This document shows positions 8,015-16,883 of a DNA stretch of 64,000 bases, in pieces. Under the pieces are notes generated by a model. It was not told the DNA's origin. It made no database searches and was given only the letters and a program-made list of their open reading frames with translations. This DNA is from Actinomadura livida (GTDB lineage Bacteria; Actinomycetota; Actinomycetes; Streptosporangiales; Streptosporangiaceae). Made by a program: the position numbers and the translations under genes. Each line of letters starts with the position of its first letter. Within the stretch, counting starts at the first letter, position 1. The DNA is taken from NCBI RefSeq assembly GCF_014648675.1, contig NZ_BMRO01000013.1, forward strand, positions 186,001-250,000, read 5' to 3'.

Positions 8015-9385
8015 TCATGTCCGTCCGCCCACGGGTACGAGGCGCATCTCCAGTTCGTGCTCCGGCCGGAGCGTGCGGCCCATGGCGGGACGGGACGGCA
8101 CGGCACCGACCGGTTCGGGGCGGTACCGGCTGAGCACGCTCGCCGCGATCAGCTGCGCCTCGATGTGGAAGAGGTGGTTGCCGACGCACTGGTGCGGCCC
8201 GCCGCCGAACGGGAAGTACGCGTAGCGGTGCCTGCCCGCGCTCCGCTCCGGCGCGAACCGGTCGGGGTCGAACTCGTCCGGGCGCTCCCACACGTAGTCG
8301 AGGTGGTGCGTCAGGTACGGGCTGATCAGGAGGCTCTGGCCCTCCTTGACGGGCGTGCCGGCGATGGTGCCGGAGCGCACGGCCATGCGCGGGAACTGCC
8401 AGCCGACCGGGTACAGCCGCAGCACCTCCTGGACGACCTGCTTGGTGTAGGTGAGCCCGCTCAGATGCTCGGGGCCGACGCGGTCGCCGCCCACCACGCG
8501 GTCGATCTCCTCGTAGAGCCGCGCGGCCACCTCGGGATGCCGGCAGAGCAGGGGCCACAGCCAGCTCAGCGCCGTGGCGGTGGTCTCGGTCCCGGCCGCG
8601 TACATGCCGACGAGGTTGTCGCGCACCCACTGGTCGGTCAGCCCGCTGCCCTCCGCGGACCGCGCCCGGCACAGCGCGGTGAAGATGTCGAGACCCTCGC
8701 CGGGGTCGTCCCGGTACTTCTCCACGAGCCCGAACATCACGTCGTCGATGGCGCGGATGCCCGCCCGGTAGGACCGGCCGCGCGGCGTGAGCGCCTCGGG
8801 CATGAAGGGCAGCAGGACGCGGAAGGCCAGGGACGCGATGACCGCCTCGAACGCCGGGGTCAGCCGGGCGATCTCCGCGGACCGGATCTTGTGCCCGAAG
8901 AAGATCCGGACCACCGTCTGGTTGACGATGCGGGCCATCTCGCGGCCCGCCGCCACGGGACGTCCCGCCTGCGCGGCGGGGTCGAGCTCGTCCACGGCCG
9001 CGTTGATGGTGTCGGCCAGCCGGCCGGTGAGGGCCCTGATGTTGCGGGACGTGAAGACCGGCTGCAGGACCTTGCGGCTGACCGCCCACGACTCGCCCGT
9101 GCCGCCGAGGACCCCGGTGCCCATGAGGTCGTCGAGGGGACGCCAGAAGATGCCGTCGCGCGTATAGGTGTCGGATTCCTCGCGCAGGACGATTTGCAGA
9201 TGTTCTGGGCGCGTCACCAACAAAGGCTTAACAATGCCGAGGTCTAGCCGGACGACTTCCCCGTCCGCCGCCCTGCTGATGCGTTCGAGTTCTTTCAGCG
9301 GGTCCCGGATGAAACCCGGCAACGTGCGATGGAGGGGAAAGTTCTTCGGTTTGCTCGGACGAGTGCTGGAGACGGTGACGGACAT
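8015..9385 (-). CDS. Cytochrome P450, first gene of terpene block
   Basis: Full-length P450 of 456 aa from the ATG beginning MSVTVSSTRPSKPKNF. The I-helix oxygen-activation motif is AGTETT, the K-helix ExxR is EVLR, and the haem-binding loop is FPFGGGPHQCVGNHL with the axial cysteine. The overall style (ETT motif, long N-terminal segment beginning PLHRTLPGFIRDPL) resembles the eukaryote-like bacterial families rather than the small CYP105/107 type. It lies 61 bases upstream of the terpene synthase on the same strand, so it is the likely tailoring oxidase for that terpenoid. No ferredoxin or reductase gene is adjacent. Confidence 0.92.
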   Translation of the reverse strand: MSVTVSSTRPSKPKNFPLHRTLPGFIRDPLKELERISRAADGEVVRLDLGIVKPLLVTRPEHLQIVLREESDTYTRDGIFWRPLDDLMGTGVLGGTGESWAVSRKVLQPVFTSRNIRALTGRLADTINAAVDELDPAAQAGRPVAAGREMARIVNQTVVRIFFGHKIRSAEIARLTPAFEAVIASLAFRVLLPFMPEALTPRGRSYRAGIRAIDDVMFGLVEKYRDDPGEGLDIFTALCRARSAEGSGLTDQWVRDNLVGMYAAGTETTATALSWLWPLLCRHPEVAARLYEEIDRVVGGDRVGPEHLSGLTYTKQVVQEVLRLYPVGWQFPRMAVRSGTIAGTPVKEGQSLLISPYLTHHLDYVWERPDEFDPDRFAPERSAGRHRYAYFPFGGGPHQCVGNHLFHIEAQLIAASVLSRYRPEPVGAVPSRPAMGRTLRPEHELEMRLVPVGGRT

Positions 9386-9760
9386 CGCGGGTGCCCCCCA
9401 GAGTGACCGCCCGGGGAAGGGACGGTGTGACGGTCGCTCGGCGCTCCTCCTGTCCTCGCCTGCCGTGCCCGGGGGTCGGCTCCCGTGCCCGGAGGTCGGA
9501 CCGAAGAGTGGTATAAAGTTGCCCAAAATCGGACGAATGCGGTGAGAGTATTACATGTAACGTTCGGTACGGCAAGATCTCACTTGTCGTGTAGCGCCCA
9601 CTGACGAGTGATATGTCTCACTCGGTGGGGTGTATTGCAATCCGAACGTAGAAGTGGCAGTAGGTAGGCGAATGAGGTGTCTGGGGCACTTCCCAACCAC
9701 CATCCTGAGCCTTACCATCTGCGACTCATAGGACGTACCTCCGGGCGGGCGGGATGGGTC
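9386..9760. promoter_or_regulatory. Divergent control region between two P450 genes
   Basis: 375 bases without a credible gene, AT-rich for this genome. It holds a perfect 10-bp palindrome TTACATGTAA (9551-9560) and a CGAGTGA/TCACTCG inverted repeat (7-bp arms at 9605-9611 and 9618-9624, six-base spacer). Related GTGAGA/TCTCAC half-sites lie nearby. Since two P450 genes are transcribed away from it, it probably carries both promoters and at least one regulator site; which regulator is unknown. Confidence 0.5.
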
Positions 9761-10945
9761 ATGACTGCTGAACTGACGGGTGGGGACGTGCTCCGGATGG
9801 AGGAGCTCCCGATGGCCGACGACCGGGGGGAGGGGTACGCGGTGATCCGCGCCGCCGGCGCGGTGGCGCAATCGGACGCCGGATACCTGGTCACCACGCG
9901 TGAGCTGGCCGAACACGTCTTCAAGAACCCGGAGACGTACTCGTCCGAGCGGGCCTTCGACACCCTCGGCAGCCCGGTGCCGCTCGTCCCGATCGCCTTC
10001 GATCCGCCGGACCACACCCGCTACCGCCGGCTGCTCCAGCCGTTCTTCACCCCCCGCGCGGCGGCCTCCGTCGAGCAGGCCGTCCGGGACCAGGTGGCGG
10101 AGCTCATCGACGGCATCGCCGCACGAGGCTCCTGCGACGCGGTCGCCGACCTCGCCCGGCCCGTCCCGGCGAAGGTCTTCCTCGACCTGTTCGGGCTCCC
10201 GCAGGACGACCTCGACCGCCTGCTCGCCTGGCGCGAGGTCATCATCCGCATGGCCGACCTGTCCGGCGCCGGCGAGCAGCCGCCCGAAGCGATGCAGTCC
10301 GCCGCCGAGCTGTTCGGCTACGTGAGCGCGCACGTCGCCGAATGCCGGGCCGGACGCGCCGAGGGCCTGCTCCGCAGCCTGTTCGAGGGGGACGACCCGT
10401 TCACCGACCAGGAGGCCATCGGCCTGTGCTTCTTCTTCGTCCTCGCGGGCGTCGACTCGGTGACCAACGCGCTCAGCCTCATGTTCGCCAAGCTCGCCGC
10501 CAGGCCGGCCCTCCGCCGCCGGATCGCCGCCGACCCCTCGACCATCCCGGCCGTCGTCGAGGAGATGCTCCGCGTCGACCCGGCCAACGCCGTCGTGCCC
10601 CGCGTGACGACACGTGACGTCGTCCTCGCGGGAGTCTCCATCCCGGCCGGGGCGACCGTGAGCGTGGCCGTGGGCGCCGCCAACCGCGACCCGGCCGACA
10701 TCAAGGACCCCGACGAGTTCGACCCGGGCCGGGACTACAACAACCTGACGTGGGGCAGCGGCCCCCACCGGTGCCTCGGCATCCACCTCGCGCGCACGGA
10801 ACTGAGGGTCGTCCTTGAGGAATGGCACCGGCGGATTCCCGAGTACGAGCTCGCGCCCGGTGCCCGCCCGCAGGTCGCCTGGCCCACGGGCGTGATCGGG
10901 ATCGAGAGCGTCCCGGTCGTCTTCCCGCCCGGCGGCGGGGCCTGA
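9761..10945 (+). CDS. Cytochrome P450, small actinobacterial type
   Basis: P450 of 394 aa. The I-helix motif is AGVDSVT, a K-helix EEMLR follows, and the haem loop is WGSGPHRCLGIHLA. Length and motifs fit the soluble three-component P450s common in actinomycete secondary metabolism. I chose the ATG beginning MTAELTGGDVLRMEEL; an earlier ATG adds 28 residues that do not look like a P450 N-terminus. It diverges from the terpene-block P450 and converges on the next P450 with a 22-base gap, so it is its own transcription unit. Substrate unknown. Confidence 0.9.
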   Translation: MTAELTGGDVLRMEELPMADDRGEGYAVIRAAGAVAQSDAGYLVTTRELAEHVFKNPETYSSERAFDTLGSPVPLVPIAFDPPDHTRYRRLLQPFFTPRAAASVEQAVRDQVAELIDGIAARGSCDAVADLARPVPAKVFLDLFGLPQDDLDRLLAWREVIIRMADLSGAGEQPPEAMQSAAELFGYVSAHVAECRAGRAEGLLRSLFEGDDPFTDQEAIGLCFFFVLAGVDSVTNALSLMFAKLAARPALRRRIAADPSTIPAVVEEMLRVDPANAVVPRVTTRDVVLAGVSIPAGATVSVAVGAANRDPADIKDPDEFDPGRDYNNLTWGSGPHRCLGIHLARTELRVVLEEWHRRIPEYELAPGARPQVAWPTGVIGIESVPVVFPPGGGA

Positions 10946-10967
10946 CGCCCCGCCGCCGGCGGCGGCC

Positions 10968-12209
10968 CTAGCCACTCCAGGCGACGGGCAGCGCCTTCGG
11001 GCCGAGGACGGCGTGCCCCGGCTTGTAGACGATCTCCTCGGACGGCACCGCCAGCCGGAGCGCGGGCAGCTCCCGGGTGAGCAGGGCCATGGCCGTCACC
11101 ACCTCCAGGTGCCCCAGATGCCGCCCGATGCAGTGGTGGACGCCGTACCCGAAGGACAGGTGCCGGTTGGGGTCGCGGGCGAAGTCCATGCGGTGCGGGT
11201 CGTCGAAGACCCGCGGGTCGTAGTTCGCCGCGTCGCTGGACGGGATCACGAGATCCCCCTTGCGGAGCTGCGCGCCGCTGGGGAGGGTCACGTCCTGCAC
11301 CACCCGGCGCGGCATCGCGTCAGCCGCCGTGACCGAGAACATGCGCTCCAACTCGGTCACGGCGCCGGGCACGGCCTCGGGGTGGTCGGTCAGGTAGGAG
11401 TAGGCGGTCTCGTAATCCCCATAGGGATGCGTCAGAAGCGCGTGCACCTGGATGCCCACGCTGCTGGCCACGGTCTCCCACCCGCCCAGGACGAGCGTGA
11501 TCGGAAGCTTGATCTGCCTGTCGGGCGACAGGTGCGCCCCGCCGACGGCGACCTGTGACAGCAGGTCGTCCCCCGGCGCGTGGCGCCGCTCCTCCACGAG
11601 TTCGCTCATGTAGGCGACCATCGAGATCAGCGCCTCGTCCGCGCCGATGCGGGTCTGCTCGGTGGTGCCGAGGAACGCGTCGCCCCACTCCCGGAACCGC
11701 AGCCGGCCGTCCTGCGGCAGGCCGAGCATGTCGCAGACCAGGTTGAGCGAGAAAGGCAACGAGAACTCGGTCACCAGATCCGCCGGCTCGCCCCGCTCGA
11801 CCATGACCTTCAACTGCGCCGCCGCCCGCTCCACGGCCGTGTCCCGCAGCCGCTCCACGGCCCGCGGCGTGAACCAGTCCCGGACGGAGCCGCGCACGCT
11901 CGTGTGCTCGTCCGGGTCCAGCCCGAGGAGGGTGCCCTCCAGATCCACGTCGTCGGCGTCGGCGGCGGCCTCCCGGGAGAACACCGCGTGGTTCCGCAGC
12001 ACCTGCTCCACGTCGTGGTAGCGGGTGATGAGCTTCGCGATCGACCCGTCCGGCCGCCGGACGTCCGCGACGCCCGTCCCGGTCTCGCGCATCTCGTGGT
12101 ACGCGGGGTTCTTGAACAGGCCCGGCCGGTTCACCCCGTCGGCGTCCTGGTCCAGCGGGTGCGGGGTCGGAGCGGTCACAGCCTCTTCCGGACTGACTTC
12201 CACGGCCAT
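10968..12209 (-). CDS. Cytochrome P450, third copy
   Basis: P450 of 413 aa starting MAVEVSPEEAVTAP. The haem loop reads FGYGVHHCIGRHLGH, and the I-helix carries GGWETVA in place of the more usual AGxET. Upstream in-frame codons to 12473 cross a promoter-like palindrome and are excluded. It is transcribed away from msrA, and a 14-bp palindrome lies 76 bases before its start, so it may be under control of a local repressor. Whether it belongs to the terpenoid pathway cannot be told from sequence. Confidence 0.9.
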   Translation of the reverse strand: MAVEVSPEEAVTAPTPHPLDQDADGVNRPGLFKNPAYHEMRETGTGVADVRRPDGSIAKLITRYHDVEQVLRNHAVFSREAAADADDVDLEGTLLGLDPDEHTSVRGSVRDWFTPRAVERLRDTAVERAAAQLKVMVERGEPADLVTEFSLPFSLNLVCDMLGLPQDGRLRFREWGDAFLGTTEQTRIGADEALISMVAYMSELVEERRHAPGDDLLSQVAVGGAHLSPDRQIKLPITLVLGGWETVASSVGIQVHALLTHPYGDYETAYSYLTDHPEAVPGAVTELERMFSVTAADAMPRRVVQDVTLPSGAQLRKGDLVIPSSDAANYDPRVFDDPHRMDFARDPNRHLSFGYGVHHCIGRHLGHLEVVTAMALLTRELPALRLAVPSEEIVYKPGHAVLGPKALPVAWSG

Positions 12210-12284
12210 CAGCGAGAGTTCCCTTCGTTCGCGCACACCGCTCCGCCGCCCCGGTCGGACGCCCGGGACGCTGGTCGGACAAAA

Positions 12285-12298
12285 GTAACGATCGTTAC
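12285..12298. promoter_or_regulatory. Perfect 14-bp palindrome, candidate repressor operator
   Basis: GTAACGATCGTTAC is a perfect palindrome in an AT-rich gap between divergent P450 and msrA genes. The symmetry and length are typical of TetR-family operators; the cognate regulator is not identified. Confidence 0.5.
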
Positions 12299-12405
12299 AA
12301 ACTCCCAGAAATCCTTCCACATCCACCACACAGCAAAACACCTCCCCCAGGTAAGCAAGTGCTTGCGCCCGGGGAAGCAACCGGTCAGCGGCTAACCTGA
12401 AGGGC

Positions 12406-13056
<651 letters not shown>

Positions 13057-13296
13057 CCTTTACGGCGCACGAGGTTTCGATCCTCTGGGCAGAGCAACGA
13101 TCGCCCGCAACCGGCCGGAGCGGGCCACTCCGAGCTGACGTTCCCGGAGGATCTGCGCTGACTGGATGCGCCGAGCGGAGAGTCAGTGGCGACACTCGAC
13201 GCCTACATTGCCGGGTGTGTCTCGACCTACCTACAGGTGGGGGCCATACGTGTGGAGCGGCGAGGGTCTGACCGGCTGCGGACGTGAGGTAATCGC

Positions 13297-13833
13297 GTGC
13301 GCGGGCTGCTGCGTCTTCGGGATATGAGCGGGATCGGGTGGAGACCCCTGTTGTCAGTGGTGCTGCTGATGGGTGTGGTGTGGCCAACCGTGACCGCCTG
13401 CACGCCGGAATCCGGCGGCGTGGCCGGGATGACGCTGGATAGGGCTGGGCGTCCCGCCGTGGTAGTGGCCTGGTGTCCTGGAAAGGCACCGGATTCGATC
13501 TACCTTTACACGAGCGACGATCTCGCGCCGGAAGTGACCATCCGCCTTCAGGCGCCGGCTAAGTTCCCAGGAAAGATGATTGAGGTGCCCATCACCTCTC
13601 CACCGGTGGGATGGACGGCCGATCCACCTGCGCCTGTACTTGATTCTGCACGTGTCTATTCCGTTTACGCCCCGGTCACCGGTAGTGAATACACCTCTCG
13701 CGGTCCAAGGTTCACGCTGGGGCGCTTGCGTGGTGACGGCTGGATCCTCGTGAATGAGTACGACCAGGAAATTGACCGCTACGTCGATCTCTACATTAGG
13801 GCGGCGGATCTCGTTCGTAGGGCGGACTGCTGA
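13297..13833 (+). CDS. Putative secreted lipoprotein, unknown function
   Basis: I do not recognise this 178-aa protein. It has a basic N-terminus, a hydrophobic segment (about residues 15-33) and a VTAC lipobox-like cleavage site, then an extracytoplasmic domain with three further cysteines and many beta-branched residues. A GAGGT ribosome site lies six bases before the GTG; an ATG nine codons later lacks one. Base composition is about 60% GC, with many A/T third positions, well below its neighbours, which suggests recent acquisition. No conserved catalytic motif is visible. Confidence 0.7.
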   Translation: MRGLLRLRDMSGIGWRPLLSVVLLMGVVWPTVTACTPESGGVAGMTLDRAGRPAVVVAWCPGKAPDSIYLYTSDDLAPEVTIRLQAPAKFPGKMIEVPITSPPVGWTADPPAPVLDSARVYSVYAPVTGSEYTSRGPRFTLGRLRGDGWILVNEYDQEIDRYVDLYIRAADLVRRADC

Positions 13834-13935
13834 GCGCCAGGCCAGGTGCAGTAGTCCGGTGAACTGTCCGGCTTCTCGATCCTCTCCGGATGTTGCTGTC
13901 TGGTGGGTTGGGGGCGGGGCGTTCACCATGGGGGT

Positions 13936-14415
13936 GTGGATCGAGTTTTAGCTGTGGATGCGGGCGGGAATGCCTTGACGGCGTTTCTGGCGGCTGCGCG
14001 CACTCCGTGTGTGCCGGATGACGTGCCGATGCCTGCGGCTCTGGTCGTGGTCTCGTGCGGGCGGGATGTGCTGTTGGTGTTGAACCGCTTTCGTCGGAAA
14101 TGGGAACTTCCCGGTGGGTTGATCGACCCTGGTGAGACGCCTCTGCAGGCAGCCATGCGGGAGTTGTGGGAAGAGAGCGGCTTGCGGCTGGCCACCCTTG
14201 ACCTGGCTGGGTACGCGCGTTTCCGGCTGACCGGGCCGCCGCGGGAGGAGTACGCCGCTATGTACAGCGCCAGGGTCTCTGTGCGCTTCACGGGGTTCAC
14301 GCCGAATGAGGAGATCAGCGCCATTTGCTGGTGGGATGTCGCCAATCCTCCTCCTGCGGACACCCAGATCCTCGATGTGAAGCTGGCCGAGTACGTCCGC
14401 TCCGGACACGGCTGA
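13936..14415 (+). CDS. NUDIX hydrolase
   Basis: Pyrophosphohydrolase of nucleoside diphosphate-X compounds. The Nudix box is complete: G-x5-E-x7-REL-x-EESG at GGLIDPGETPLQAAMREL onward. Length 159 aa. The start is uncertain: I used the GTG that gives VDRVLAVDAG, since upstream codons run into the previous intergenic region and no clear ribosome site is present. Like the preceding lipoprotein gene it has lower GC than the window average. It converges on the SnoaL gene. Substrate cannot be predicted. Confidence 0.88.
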   Translation: MDRVLAVDAGGNALTAFLAAARTPCVPDDVPMPAALVVVSCGRDVLLVLNRFRRKWELPGGLIDPGETPLQAAMRELWEESGLRLATLDLAGYARFRLTGPPREEYAAMYSARVSVRFTGFTPNEEISAICWWDVANPPPADTQILDVKLAEYVRSGHG

Positions 14416-14438
14416 GGGGACTGCTGATCAGTTTCGGG

Positions 14439-14846
14439 TCAGGTGGGTGGGAGGCGGTCGTAGCAGTCGTAGTTGCGTTGGGTGAGGATCTTTCCGTCGC
14501 GGAACTCCAGGAAGGTCGCGATGTGGGCCCGGAGGGTTTCGCCTGCGGGGATGGCGCCCATCGGAACCGCGGTCGTGCCCGTCCAGAGGACTTCCAGGGC
14601 TACCTGGTCGCCGGCGGCCAGGGCGTTCAGGACCATGAAGTTCTGCGCGCTCAAGGCTTTGCGGCCTGCTTCGGCGGCGGCGCAGAGGTCCGCCAGGTTG
14701 CGGACGTTGCCGCTGGGGAAGAGCGCGTTGGGCAGCTCGTGGTGGGTGGCTTCCGGATCGAAGAACGCGGCTAGGTCTTGGCCGGTGGCGAAGGCCGAGA
14801 CCGCCTCGTGGTAGCGGAGCGCGGTGTCGATGTTGGGATGCGCCAT
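14439..14846 (-). CDS. SnoaL-like nuclear transport factor 2 fold protein
   Basis: Small alpha+beta barrel protein of 135 aa (start MAHPNIDTALRYHEA). The family includes polyketide cyclases, isomerases and many proteins of unknown role. The THHELPNALFPSG and VALEVLWTGTT segments and the terminal FLEFRDGKILTQRNYDCYD are typical of SnoaL-like proteins. Its start codon lies inside the left arm of a 13-bp inverted repeat shared with the divergent marR gene, so it is almost certainly a MarR target. The substrate is unknown; a detoxification role is a guess. Confidence 0.85.
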   Translation of the reverse strand: MAHPNIDTALRYHEAVSAFATGQDLAAFFDPEATHHELPNALFPSGNVRNLADLCAAAEAGRKALSAQNFMVLNALAAGDQVALEVLWTGTTAVPMGAIPAGETLRAHIATFLEFRDGKILTQRNYDCYDRLPPT

Positions 14847-14885
14847 ATTGACAACCTTAGTTGTACAACCATGGTTGTCAATATG
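14844..14885. promoter_or_regulatory. MarR operator: 13-bp inverted repeat with central palindrome
   Basis: CATATTGACAACC (14844-14856) and its exact complement GGTTGTCAATATG (14873-14885) flank a central palindrome GTTGTACAAC (14860-14869). The divergent snoaL-like and marR genes share only 50 bases, so one bound dimer pair would block both promoters. Confidence 0.8.
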
Positions 14886-14896
14886 ACAATGGTGGC

Positions 14897-15376
14897 ATGA
14901 CGGCACTCGACCCTCGGCAGCTCGACACCGGGACGCTCGCGTTGTTCGTCGGGCAGGCGGCGGCGGCGCGCGTGCAGGAGCAGCTGGGTGGCCAGGGGTT
15001 CGGCGACCTGCGGTTCTCGCACGGGTACGTCTTCCAGCATCTGATCGACGACTCGCCCACGGTCGGTGAGCTGGCCGTCCGGCTGGACATGACGCAGCAG
15101 GGGGCCTCCAAGGCCGTGGCCGAGCTCGAACGGCTCGGCTACTGCGAGCGTGTGGCCGATGCCGCTGATGCTCGTGTGCGCCGGGTGCGGTTGACCGGCC
15201 GTGGGCGGGACGCCGTCGCTGCGTCGCGGCGCGCACGCGCTGATTTGGAAGGGCGGCTGGCCGACCGCTTCGGTGAGCGGAACCTGGCGGAGCATCGAGA
15301 GTTGCTGATCCGGCTCCTGGACGACCTCGGCGGAACGGCGGCCGTGGAACGGCGGGCCGTGCGGCCACCCAGATGA
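14897..15376 (+). CDS. MarR-family transcriptional regulator
   Basis: Winged-helix repressor (159 aa). The DNA-recognition region is SPTVGELAVRLDMTQQGASKAVAELERLGYCERV, and the wing follows with DARVRRVRLTGRGRDAV. Long N- and C-terminal helices would form the dimer interface. It is divergent from the SnoaL-like gene over a strong inverted repeat, so it presumably represses both itself and that gene, being released by a small ligand. The ATG giving MTALDPRQLD was chosen; an upstream ATG lies inside the operator. Confidence 0.92.
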   Translation: MTALDPRQLDTGTLALFVGQAAAARVQEQLGGQGFGDLRFSHGYVFQHLIDDSPTVGELAVRLDMTQQGASKAVAELERLGYCERVADAADARVRRVRLTGRGRDAVAASRRARADLEGRLADRFGERNLAEHRELLIRLLDDLGGTAAVERRAVRPPR

Positions 15377-15399
15377 CCGGAGGGCGGCAGGATGGGGGG

Positions 15400-15786
15400 A
15401 TGGAGCTGGGGTCGCGGGGCGTGGTGTCGGCTGTGGTCGGGGACGACGACACGGCTGTTCGGGTCGGGAGTGGGGACGTGCCGGTTTTGGGGACGCCGCG
15501 GTTGCTTGCGTTGGCGGAGGGGGCCACGGTCGAGGCGGTCGCGGGGCTCGGGGACGGGCGGACCTCGGTGGGGACACGGGTCGAGCTGGAGCATCTCGCG
15601 GCCAGCCCGGTCGGCATGCGCGTGACCGTCGAGGCCGTGCTCACGGAAGTCGACGGCGCGCGGCTGGTGTTCGAGTTCGAGGCCACCGACGAGCGGGACG
15701 TCGTGGTGGGGAAGGGCCGCGTCGAGCGGGTGGTGGTGGATCGGGAGAGGTTCCTGGCGCGACTACCCCGCGTGGACCGGGGCTAG
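15400..15786 (+). CDS. Hot-dog fold thioesterase family protein
   Basis: 128-aa single hot-dog domain resembling the fluoroacetyl-CoA thioesterase (FlK) branch. The pattern GTPRLLALAEGA, then a glutamate in the central helix and TRVELEHLAASPVG with the conserved histidine, supply the candidate Thr/Glu/His catalytic set. It would hydrolyse a small acyl-CoA. An AGGGCGGCAGG-like site precedes the ATG. The stop codon overlaps the end of a small minus-strand ORF. Substrate unknown. Confidence 0.85.
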   Translation: MELGSRGVVSAVVGDDDTAVRVGSGDVPVLGTPRLLALAEGATVEAVAGLGDGRTSVGTRVELEHLAASPVGMRVTVEAVLTEVDGARLVFEFEATDERDVVVGKGRVERVVVDRERFLARLPRVDRG

Positions 15787-15878
15787 TACGGCAGGAGGCG
15801 GCCGGACGGGGTGCGTAGGTCGGGCGGGCTCGGTTGACGTGGGGGTTTGGGACGCTTGATGAGCTGCTGCCGTGCCAT
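15783..15878 (-). CDS. Possible 31-aa basic, proline-rich small protein
   Basis: Short open frame beginning MARQQLIKRPKPP and ending in GRLLPY before a TAG that overlaps the thioesterase stop on the other strand. A GGGGGGAG ribosome site lies nine bases before the ATG, which is the main support. GC at third positions is high but not extreme. It has no recognised family and no membrane segment. It may equally be chance; it is the only candidate gene in this 266-base gap before the ABC permease. Confidence 0.35.
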   Translation of the reverse strand: MARQQLIKRPKPPRQPSPPDLRTPSGRLLPY

Positions 15879-16052
15879 GGTGATCATCTCCCCCCATCGG
15901 GGCGGGCTTAACCCGGTGATCGACGCGATGTCGATCCGTAACCCCTAGGACGCGCCCGCGGTACGCGAGGTTCGACGAGCTTATGCGACCGACACTGCCG
16001 GTTCGACCGATTTTCAGCGGATGTTCGTCGCCGTCCGTCGCCGGGCGGTCGC

Positions 16053-16883
16053 TCAGGAGACGATGTCGCGGGAGCGGAAGAGGCGGAACGACAGCGCGAG
16101 AAGCACGGCCGCGTAGGCGATGGAGAGGGCCGCGCCCTTCGCCATGCCCGTCCACTGGACCTCGGGTTGGAGGGCGTCCATCCAGGCGTACATCCAGTGG
16201 GTCGGGAGGAACTCGCGCCAGGAGCCGAGGGCGGTGACCGCGTCGATGATGTTGCTGAGGATGACGAGGCCGACCGCGCCGCCGACCGCGCCGAGCGGGG
16301 AGTCGGTGGTGACCGACAGGAGGAAGGCCAGGGCGGCGACGACGAGCTGGGAGACGAGGGAGTAGCCGATGATGATCGCCATCCGGCCGAGCGCGGTGCC
16401 GACCGGGACGGTTCCGCCGGTGGGGAGTACGACGTCGCTCCAGCCGAAGCCGACGGTGCCCGCGACCAGTGACATCAGCGGGAGGCTGAGCACGGCGAGC
16501 ACCGCGTAGCCGAGGGCGACGACGAGTTTGTGGCGCAGGAGGCGGGCGCGGGGAACCGGGGCGGCCAGCAGGTAGCGGAGGGACGCCCAGTTCGCCTCGC
16601 TCGCGACGGTGTCGCCGCAGAACAGGGCGACCGCGACGACCAGCAGGAAACCCGTGGCGACGAACAGGGCGAACAGGGCGAAGTTGAGGGCGCCGGCCGT
16701 GGCGACGTCGACCAGGCTGGGGACGCCGTCCGGGGACGGTTCACCGCCGATCTTGAAGGCCAGCACCAGCACCCACGGAAGGGCGAGCAGGATCCCGAAC
16801 GCGACCAGGGTGCGGCGCCGCCGGAGCTGCCGGACGGCCTCCACTCGCAGCGGGAGCGTCCGCCGGACGTCGTAGGCGGTCAT
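16053..16883 (-). CDS. ABC-2 type transporter permease
   Basis: Integral membrane protein (276 aa) with about six transmembrane segments, starting after a basic N-terminus (RRTLPLRVEAVRQLRRRRT). The ATG overlaps the stop of the upstream hydrolase/ATPase fusion by four bases, so the two are co-translated and the fusion's C-terminal ATPase is the obvious partner. Together they would form an exporter of the ABC-2 class; the substrate is unknown. Confidence 0.9.
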   Translation of the reverse strand: MTAYDVRRTLPLRVEAVRQLRRRRTLVAFGILLALPWVLVLAFKIGGEPSPDGVPSLVDVATAGALNFALFALFVATGFLLVVAVALFCGDTVASEANWASLRYLLAAPVPRARLLRHKLVVALGYAVLAVLSLPLMSLVAGTVGFGWSDVVLPTGGTVPVGTALGRMAIIIGYSLVSQLVVAALAFLLSVTTDSPLGAVGGAVGLVILSNIIDAVTALGSWREFLPTHWMYAWMDALQPEVQWTGMAKGAALSIAYAAVLLALSFRLFRSRDIVS

